Below, in pieces: positions 55,985 to 64,000 of a stretch of 64,000 nucleotides of DNA. Location of the stretch: assembly GCA_011503125.2 (NCBI GenBank), contig WWBZ02000040.1, positions 558,001 through 622,000 of the forward strand, read 5' to 3'. The stretch's first letter is position 1; the number at the start of each line of letters is the position of its first letter. The notes below the pieces were generated by a model. The model did not search any database, was not told where the DNA came from, and worked only from the letters and a program-made list of their open reading frames with translations. A program made the translations under genes and the position numbers. The stretch comes from Botryosphaeria dothidea. Taxonomy: Eukaryota; Ascomycota; Dothideomycetes; Botryosphaeriales; Botryosphaeriaceae.

Positions 55985-58946
55985 ATTTCACCTATCAGTT
56001 TGGGCGGTGAGGATCATTGGGTGAAAAACGGAATTTCTCTGGCATTGGTGGCGGCTCGGTTTACAATGGGTTCTCCGGGATCTTCGGATTGCTCGGTTTT
56101 CTTTTTCCTCCCCCTCCCCTTTTTTCCCCCTTTCTTCTCTTTGTTTCCTTGGAACTTTCACTCGTTTCTCAGCTGGGTCATGGTGTCTTGGATCTGTTTT
56201 TCTGGTATTACAACATGATGGGATTGGGTGGAGCTTTTGATTGACGATAACGACACTCGTCTCATTTCAGGCATGGTTTGGTTTTCAATTGCGGATTAGC
56301 CGGCGCCCGGTTTGGGTCTCACGATACCCCTTTGAGTCGGGCTAGCCTGGCTCGAATGAGCCTTTGCACGGATGAGCTTTTCACTGATACCTCGAGGTCC
56401 ACGCGCGGCCCTTTAGCCTTCAAACACTAGATACGATGAAATGAGAATTGATTATGACGCACAAGTTCCTGTAGTGTGGGGGGTCAGACGATGCGTCCAA
56501 GCGACCTATGCCCGTGCAGTACCGGTTTTTCCGTGTGGCACGGATCCCCAAACTTGTCTCGAAGTGGCTGTGCGTGAACGCTCTTCCTAACTGCTAGGAG
56601 AGTCAAGCGGCATATGGATGGGCGATGAACTACCGCTATATGATGACTGATCAGAGGCCAAGGATGAGGTGACGGGGAAATGCAACCTCACAGTGGTGCA
56701 ATTCCTGGACTGAGTCGTCCAATCACTTGACTCATCCCATCCTAGAGACTGAAACCCAAGCACTGCAAGCCAGTGAAAGGCTCGGGATTTGTCTGTAGTG
56801 CGATACTGCGCGATATACCCACTGGCTATATGCCTACACGAGTCTCACCGACGTTATACCGCCCCAAGTGAGGAAATGAGTAGCGATGGTGGCTTATCTA
56901 TTCACGCGGAATGTGGATGGCCTTCCTAAGAGGAACACCCAGCTCCGCAAGTCCGAATTCACCGAACGCGTGTCTTCCCCCCGCTTGACTCGCGGCTCTT
57001 AAAAGGAGGTAAAAGCTCCCGAGCGTTGACTGGACGGCATGCTGCTATGATTCACGTAGAGATGGGAGAACAACCGATGATCCGGCAGGAAGGGGGAAAA
57101 CTAAACGCGGGCGGAGCTGTAGGGCATCCAAAGTACATCCGTTTACGGTAATCGGGAGCAAATAGTGGATAGTAAAAGAGGAACGTAAGGGCCTTATAGA
57201 TAAGGATTAAAGCGTCACTTTGTCGCGAAGAAGTTCGAAGTTGCTCGCGTTCGTCCTGATCAAGTACTCGATCCCCGATTGCCTGGCGCTCAAAAGAGGC
57301 AAAGAAAAAAAGGGCGGAATGCCACCGCCCTTCCACGTTTACAACCCGAATAATTGACCGTGAGTCCATCACACCCCCCCCCCATTCTCTTTTCCTCAAA
57401 CGTCTAGCACAAGTCAGCCAGCTCATTCTCGAACAATCCGGTCCCCCTTATCACGCGTGCGTTGTCAGTACCGTAGTATTAGAGTGAAACTAGCACAAAA
57501 CACGCGCAGTAGTTGTACATCCGCCAGGTCCCGCAAGCAAAAAGATCCGCACTATAAGCTACTTTACACGACAATAATGATCAGGAACACGAACGGCATT
57601 TAGGATATCCTGAGCCGCCTGAAACCCACCCATTTCTGGAATACGAAATTCGACATGTCTTGATCATCTCCCCATCTTTGATTCCCCACGCGGCTACATT
57701 CAAACGCCATAAAATCGCCCCTCATTAGCATAGAGCGCCATCTCATATGTAAAGAAAATGAAAGCCTCGAACGCATAAATACGGCAAATGCCGGTCGGTG
57801 TAAAAAAAAAAACAAGGCATAAAAAAGGCGCCGGGAGTACACACGAAAACATCCGCGATTAACATAGCAGCTACCAAAAATCCCCGTCGGATAACGGCCT
57901 AATCCTACATGTAACAACACCTTAAAAAAGAATAAGATAGGGCCCTCCACATTTCAAAACCGGTCGATCAGTCGCCGCTCCCGGCCGTAACGTTAAGCTA
58001 GCCGGCCCTACCAAGACCCCCGCCCCCACGGTTTTGCGTACCAAGCCGCCGGAGAGTTGACATCGAAGCTTCCGCTCGTTAAAAACTGTGACGAAGGAAG
58101 GGGCGCAGTACCGCCGATCTTCGATCTTAGGACACCATGCCCCCCGCGCAACTTCCCTAACAAGAACATAGCCCAGAAAATAAAAGGGACCGACAAAAAC
58201 GGACCGTTCCTGTTGGTCATATGTCCGGCCTTGCTGAACGCCTTTTTTTAACCTCTTCGGTTCCAGAACGTGGAGAGAGAGAGGATTAAAAAGAACAAGA
58301 TAAGGAAATGGTCATCCCGTACACCCTTGATCCCAGCGTCCTCGGATCTCCTGATCCATGCGTCTCATCATGCATTCTGTCATCTCCAGTAGCCGCGAAG
58401 CTAACGGCGCCGAGCCATGAGTAATCTTTCCATTCTGTGACCTTTTCGGCGAGTCGGATGCTGCCACGAGTAGTGGCGCTCGCGACCTGCCTGCCCGAGA
58501 TTCTTGAGAAACAACCCAAACCAGACCCACATGCTCATACGGGAAAAAGGAGACCGAGACTGAAAAAAAAAACTACTGGAGACGTCGCCTCTAATGGAAA
58601 TAGAGAGAAGAGAAGCGGGAGAGAAGAGGCCTTTATGTATACTAGTAGGTCACATCAAAACCACATGCCCACCCACCCATACATTGGTTATCCAAAGAGA
58701 AAAAGAAATGAGATTCTCAACCCCTATGATGCAACGCTTAGAGTGTGGAAACAGGAAAAGAGAATAGAAAATAACAAACGAAAATACGTAAAGAAAAAAA
58801 AAAGATGTAAAGTAGGCTCAGCCTGTGGGTATCATAGGGAGAAAAAGCAACTTTTTTTCGCCATCAGACCTCACCGTGGCCGTAGCATCTCCAAGATCTC
58901 TGTTCCTCTTTCATATATCCCCAATTTTTCCCATCGCCAAAACATT
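55985..58946. other. 3 kb intergenic region, convergent 3' ends
   Basis: Lies between the 3' ends of the 565-aa gene (+) and the coiled-coil gene (-). T/C-rich runs at 56096-56150 probably belong to the 3' end of the first gene; A-rich tracts at 58560-58810 read as T-rich on the minus strand and may be the 3' end of the second. No gene is supported. Confidence 0.45.
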
Positions 58947-61019
58947 TCATACATCTCCAATAGCACCTCTGGCTGCTTCCCGCATTTTCTTCCCAGCTTC
59001 CACGACGGCCTGAGAAGCCTCTTCCATGGCCGTTCCCTGGTCACGAATTGCTCGAATGGTAGCTTCTAGAGCTTGAGTCCGAGACCGTAATTGAGCAACT
59101 TCGACGCGAAGGGCGGCAATAACTTGAGACGTGGCGGAAGCCGAAGCCTGTTCGGTATGAGGACCAGGAAGGTTGGTGCTGAGGAGATTCCTTGAGCTGT
59201 CCAGTCCAGATGCCGCAACGTCGGGGGTCGTCGCGGATGGCATGTATGCTATGCCGCTCTCCACCTCCGCCCTCTGTTCCCTCGCTCGAATGTCGTCCCA
59301 CCCCAGAGCCCTCAGTAGTCCCTCTCGCTCCTGCATCCACGCTCTTTTCTCCTCTGCTGCCATTCCCTGGAGCCGGCTGGCCATCTCGACAATGCTTCTG
59401 TACTGCTCTCCGGTTTGGACCTCTCTTCTCCTCGCGTCGTCCCGTTGCTCCCTCAACTCGTCGACTTGCTGCTCGAGCGCTACGACCCTGGCCTCCAGTT
59501 CTTCCTTCTCCGTCGTGAGGCTGTTGATTTCGACGTCGGTGACTTCGAATTTCTTTTCAAGAGCGGCGCACTTGGTGCGCTGGCGATCGAGCTTCGACAG
59601 GAGAGCGTCGTATTCCTGCCGAAGTGTCTGGAGTGCTAAGGTTTTAAGTGAGATTTGATGCTGAAGGTCTTGTAAGTGGGCGGAGTGCGCGGCTGAGGAG
59701 GATGAGGGCTGGGGAAGGAGGGAGGGCGAGGGAGACGCAAGTGTGTGGATGGTGGAAGGCGGCGGAATATTCAAAGAGGTCGGGGAGGGGAGCATTCGGT
59801 GGGTATGAGGATGATTGTGAGTTGGTGACGGGGGTCGGGTAAAGGCGTTTCCGCTGCTGATGGAGTGTGCTCCTGGAGGAGAATGACGCGGCGACAAAGG
59901 ATCCCTACTGCCTTGGAAGCTTCTCCGGAAATCCTCTTGAGGACCGGGTAGAGGGATTGTGCGGGAAGGATCACGGTCTCCGCTCGGTGGCCGGGGCAGA
60001 AAGGGAGGTTCCGTGTTGGTGTTGGGGTCGAATCTTCGCTTCATGACATCGCGGATTTCGGCGGCGGCGGCGGCAGTGGTGCCCGGTTGGTGGTCCACTC
60101 CGTCTCCTGGCAGATGGGAGGGCTGGGCTGTCAAATCTCGGAGACTGGCGACGTTCGATCGCAGGAGGTCAACGGCAAAGGCGAGTGCCTGGTCGGTTCC
60201 TAGTCTCGCAACTCCGGAGGAATGCTTGGGGGAGTCAGTACATGGGCCCATGGCCGTGGGGAGGCACTCAGGAGGACGCGGCAGTCTTCTCACCGATGGT
60301 GGCTGGCTGTCGCTGCGCAGGAGGATCCGCTGGATGCCGGCATTGAGCGAGTCGACCTCGGAGACGATGTCGTTGATGAGGGCGCGGCGCCTGGCGCATG
60401 CCGGACCAAGGCAGGCTGGACCGCAACAAGGCCTCTCTTCCTGGGAAGAGACAACGGGCAGATAGCCACGGGCATCGAAGCGAGCAGAAGCCATGCCGGG
60501 CGAGGGTGGCTGCAGTTGCTGGCGCCCAGGCTCGCTGGGTAGGGCTCGAGCCGAGTCTGTCAGCAGAGACGGCGGTCAATTACACACTCAAAGACAATAG
60601 ATGACAAAGAGGGCGGGGGAAGGAGAAGTGATGCGTGTACCATCGTGGTCTTCCCCGCTTCCATGGTAGCCGGCTGAGTCAGCGGGAGCAGGTGAGAAAT
60701 GGGGGTTGGATTGCGAGATCTGGTCAGGCAGAAGACGGCGTCTCTTGTTGTTCTGCGTTGCATCGGACTGACTCTGGAGCATTTGGGCCGCGGTGCCCGC
60801 CGAAGGAGACTCGGCCAGATACCACGGCGGCGCGGCGGACTCGCGGCGGGACTGGGGCGGCCATGGCGCTGGCGGAGCCGCGTCGTCAGGCACAGGGTCG
60901 CTACTGAGCTGCGGCGGCTGGTGGTGCTGCTGGGCGTCGGGGTGGTGGTGGTGCTGGGGAAGCGGGAGGGCATGCGAGTCTTCCCACGGCCTCTTCCAGC
61001 GCGCAGCAGCAGAATCCAT
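58947..61019 (-). CDS. Coiled-coil protein with N-terminal cysteine cluster
   Basis: Exon 1 is 61019-60641 and exon 2 is 60556-58947, joined over an 84-nt intron (GTACAC donor, GCTGACAG acceptor overlapping a CTGAC branch), total 662 aa. The N-terminus is His/Gln/Pro-rich and holds TAAQMLQSQSDATQNNKRRR, ending in a nuclear-type basic cluster. After the junction comes GYLPVVSSQEERPCCGPACL with GPACARRR, four or five cysteines in 13 residues (about 169-182), followed by a helix (ALINDIVSEVDSLNAGIQRI). Another helix is ALAFAVDLLRSNVASLRDL. A Pro/Ser-rich stretch leads to a long coiled coil at about 419-505 (LRQEYDALLSKLDRQRTKCA, then EKKFEVTDVEINSLTTEKEE and later LEQQVDELREQRDDARR). The C-terminal helix pair (VIAALRVEVAQLRSRTQALE) ends the protein. 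I do not recognise the family; a nuclear oligomeric regulator is inference. Confidence 0.82.
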
Positions 61020-61792
61020 AAGTTCCGCCAGGCGATGGAGTCAACGGCAGGCCTCGGGCGGCCGCCATTCGGTGGTCAGGGACGGGATAGGGTGCTGGAG
61101 GGCAGTTGCGCGGTGGTTGGCCAGGCCGGGCAGCTATAAGGCGGTCGGAGTGGGTTCCGCAGAGCGTCCGAGATGCGTGGAGCTACTCCGGGATGGGGGA
61201 AAGCTGGAGAGTCGTCGGGTAGGGAGCCGCCTAGCTCGCGTCAATGCCGAGCGCGCGGTGGGCCTGGCTGACTCTGTGATTACGAGAGAGCAGTTGGGTT
61301 GAGAGGTGGTGTACCAGGCAAACGGGCGCTTGGGGCGTATATGCTCACGGACGGTTATTTCCGCCGTCTGACGGCCGGTGCGGTTCTGCTTGGCAAGACC
61401 AGGAGGATATTGCAGACTCGTAGCAGGAACGCGACCCCGGCCGCCTCACGCGCACGCGGTGCGCGGTAGGGGCGCGGGAGCGGCCGGAAGAGTCAAGGTT
61501 GCAAAGGAGAAGGCGCGCTGAGTAAGCCACTCCTGCCTCGGGGGGTGCTTGGTAAGATCATCGACATCACCACCCTTTTCCTCCCTTACCGCTGCTTCGA
61601 GCCGACTCGTGCCAGAGAGGATCGCCGCGCGGCTCAGTCCCGAAACCTTCTTTGCGAGCGCTAGCCGCCCGGCAGCTCTGCCAGCACAGGCCCTCCATGC
61701 TGCAATATTGCACCAGCGAACCCGGCCCTGGCAGCCTGCGCATGCACTGATGCTTGGTGACGCCACGCAGATTCAGTTGCATTGCTTACACA
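61020..61792. other. Intergenic region between two minus-strand genes
   Basis: Promoter space of the coiled-coil gene and 3' space of the next. No gene supported. Confidence 0.5.
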
Positions 61793-63439
61793 CTACACGT
61801 CCCGCCACGATATGCTGCTGCCCTGCGCGTGCGCGCCCGCTGCAGCTATTCCCTGCAGCCCCATATCCACAAACCGTGCCTCGTCAGAGCCCACCTCGCC
61901 CTCCACCCGTCTCATAAGCTGCAGTTCGCCCACCATGCCTGTCACCAGTGCCCGGCATCCGCCCACCACCGCGCTGATGCTCGATCCCGGCCCCGGCTCT
62001 ACCAGCCGGTCCGCGTCGCGCGCCAGTGCCGTCACCTTGCGAATGAGCGTTGCCACTTCCACCTTCCACCCTTCTCCCAGCCCCTCCACTACCTCGACGC
62101 TCTGCCTGCTCTCCCTGCCCGCCCACACCTCCTCAGCCCGTGCCGCCCACTCCTCGAACTCCTGCACCACCCGCGTGTGCCGCCCGCCTGAGTCCGTCAA
62201 CGCCCGCAGCTCGTTGACCAGCGGCCCGAGGAGCTGGATATTCTCCGCCAGCCCGAACGTGGCGCTTCCGCTTTTCCACTCCTGCAGCGCATGCAGGTTG
62301 ACCAGCTCTTGCACCTCGCTCTCGTTCTTGCGCATGCTGTGGTGTGCTGTCGCCACCTCATAGAACTGCAGCCGCAGCCCATGCTCAGCGCTGCGCTCCC
62401 ACTCTGCTTGGACCTCTGCCGACGACTCGTGCAGGAGATGCAGTTGCAGCAGTTCCGTTTGCACCGCCAAAACTTCGGCTGATAGTGCGTCCGCGCCCCC
62501 ACTGCTTACTGATGACGCATGGAAGAACGCCGCCGTAGCCTTCTTCGGTTCGACTGTTTTCTTGGGCGAATAGTGCTGCTGCAGTGTCGAGAACGCGGGC
62601 TTGGCCGCCAGTTTAGGTTCTTTATCTAAGGCCGGTGCCGCTCGGGACGATGCGGTGCTCGGTTGCATCCGCGCTGCCGCACTCGGTAGCTCTGACCTCG
62701 ACCTGGCGTGCTTGAGGGCCGTGCCTCCGCCCTTCAGCCCACTGCTGGATGGGGGCGGGACCTTCTGCGACGTCGCTGCCGGCCGCGTCCGCTCCGTCTG
62801 AGGTGACGATACTGTAGCAGCTCTTGAGCGCTCCCTTTGACTCGGTGCCTTCTGGGGTGCCGTGTTTTGCGTTGACGACGATGTTGGTGAGCCTGGCCTG
62901 GTGCTGCGGCCGGAGCAGGGCTGTGAGACAGATTCTGATTTCGAAGACGCCGAGTTTGAAGCGCCTGAGGAGGTACCAATCTTCGTCGGAGCGCGCAGCC
63001 CTGGCGCTGCACTCTGACCAGCCGTGGGTTTCCGCAACGACCGCGTGCGATTCACGCCGGAGGGGGCAGGAGGAGGCATGGCTCGCTTTGTCGAGTCTTC
63101 GGCTTTGCTTGCAGCAATCGACTTTGCGCTGACACTCTGCGTCCGATTCAGCGGCCTGATTTGGAGGGCTGGCTGGCCGGATTGCCCGGCATTGCGATCG
63201 CCTTTCTCTGGCTGTGCTGCGGAAGAAGAGCCAGTTATCTTCGAGGCGGTAGGCTGGGGGAGCAGGTTGCGCTTTCTGGATCCATTTTCCTTGTCTGCTG
63301 CGCCGGCGGTCGGGCGCCTCGAGAGCGTGGGGAGTCGCGATGGGGTCGATTGCGCCGGGCTTCGCGTGGGTTCAGGGAGCTGCGACGGTCAGTGAGATGT
63401 TCAAGCGTGTCGCGTGTCAGCGGTACGTACGAAGGACAT
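61793..63439 (-). CDS. Conserved protein with disordered N-terminus and helical C-terminal half, 9-nt first exon
   Basis: Exon 1 is 63439-63431 (codes for MSF) and exon 2 is 63379-61793, separated by a 51-nt intron (GTACGTAC donor, CTGAC branch, CGCAG acceptor), total 531 aa. Exon 2 continues in frame with LPEPTRSPAQ and PTLSRRPTAGAADKENGSRK. Upstream of the conventional ATG at 63079 the reading frame is open and rich in the same residues, which supports the spliced start. The first 270 residues are basic and disordered (Ser/Pro/Arg/Ala), with repeated RSRSE- and SSRAAP-type motifs. The C-terminal half is helical: GADALSAEVLAVQTELLQLH, LLHESSAEVQAEWERSAEHG, LQEWKSGSATFGLAENIQLL, VVQEFEEWAARAEEVW and later heptads. 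The KEN box-like DKENG near residue 30 could be a degradation signal. The mix of basic tail and coiled coil would suit a microtubule or chromosome-associated protein, but that is inference. Confidence 0.78.
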
Positions 63440-64000
63440 GACGAAGTAGCAGTCGTTGAACTCTGATGTCCATCACGAGCGCGTTCTGCGATTGCGCGGG
63501 GCGAAGGGTAAGTGCGCTGGGTCGGGCGACAAGGGGTGCGTGCGTGCCTGCAGCAGTGGTATTGATCTTAGCGGCCCTACGCATTGTTTGCTAGCTCGTG
63601 TGTCCACAGGAACGCGAGCGCGACCGTCACGTGTCACAGGCTCGAATTGCCTCCCGCCGCAACATCGAAACATGCTCCTCTGCTTTGCTTTCGAAAGGGA
63701 TTTGCCTCTGGAATTCAAAACCACCAGGTCCTCGGGATGCATACCCGAGTTCACATTCATGCGCCAGCACACGTTAAGTAAGACGATACATCGCAGATTG
63801 AGTGAACGGCCCGTCAGTCTCCAATTCTATAGCCAATCGAGCAACATCTTAGTGGTGGGCCATGCCAAGCTAACAATCGACTGAGCCAGCCGTCGCAAAA
63901 ACACGCTTTGGATATCTCCATCGACAAAAACGAGAGAACCCCGGAAGACGCCTGGTCGTTCAAGACGTAGCTCATGAAGCTTTCGGATCCGATCCCCATT
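63440..64000. other. Region upstream of the minus-strand gene, to the window edge
   Basis: Presumed promoter of the gene starting at 63439. Short open frames only; no feature supported. Confidence 0.45.

Noticed and set aside
1..64000. tRNA, 5S rRNA, U6 or other RNA genes
   Set aside because: I looked by eye for B-box-like GGTTCRANTCC and conserved U6 and 5S words and found none; a covariance-model scan would be decisive.
1..64000. Transposons, inverted terminal repeats or CRISPR arrays
   Set aside because: No transposase, reverse transcriptase or repeat-spacer pattern is visible; CRISPR is not expected in a fungus.

Overview
The window is nuclear DNA of a filamentous ascomycete (Pezizomycotina). 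The gene content would fit a dothideomycete, but that placement is inference. The support is short spliceosomal introns (44-89 nt) with GTRWGN donors, CTRAC-like branch sites and NAG acceptors; fungal-specific families (Zn2Cys6 regulator, DUF3431 protein, Nto1-like NuA3 subunit, fungal MFS); and genes on both strands with no operon structure.

Layout, left to right. 1-1758 (+): 3' part of an Nto1-like chromatin gene broken by many single-base frame slips. 2508-3594 (+): Tra2-like SR RNA-binding protein. 6024-7332 (+): DUF3431 type II membrane protein. 8423-10462 (+): Gln/Ala-rich nuclear protein. 11211-13150 (-): MFS transporter, also frame-broken. About 13.2-20.2 kb: gene-poor, with an AAC/CAG microsatellite. 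20220-21466 (-): two-RRM protein. 22481-24012 (-): LisH/WD40 protein. 25345-26244 (+): glyoxalase-like protein. 28928-30358 (-): disordered protein with an odd cysteine cluster. 31822-32856 (+): nitronate monooxygenase. 34109-36695 (+): cytochrome b561 protein with a long disordered tail. 39096-41111 (+): Zn2Cys6 transcription factor. 41112-51759: a 10.6 kb stretch with no recognisable gene. 51760-52933 (+): F-box protein. 54287-55984 (+): unrecognised acidic protein behind a long leader. 58947-61019 (-): coiled-coil protein. 61793-63439 (-): conserved protein whose first coding exon is only 9 nt.

The genes are mostly housekeeping or regulatory (chromatin, RNA binding, ubiquitin ligase adaptor, transcription factor) mixed with single metabolic or membrane enzymes. 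I see no biosynthetic cluster, no intact transposon and no RNA gene. No clear novel multi-gene system is visible. The strongest oddity is that some genes (Nto1-like, MFS, and to a lesser degree Tra2-like and LisH/WD40) carry single-base, mostly homopolymer-length frame slips between well-conserved peptide blocks, while neighbours are intact. Assembly error or very recent inactivation are the two readings. The most interesting proteins are the 679-aa Gln-rich protein with a possible split beta-grasp domain, the 476-aa protein with a widened Zn2Cys6-like cluster, and the 662-aa protein with a compact cysteine cluster next to a helix.
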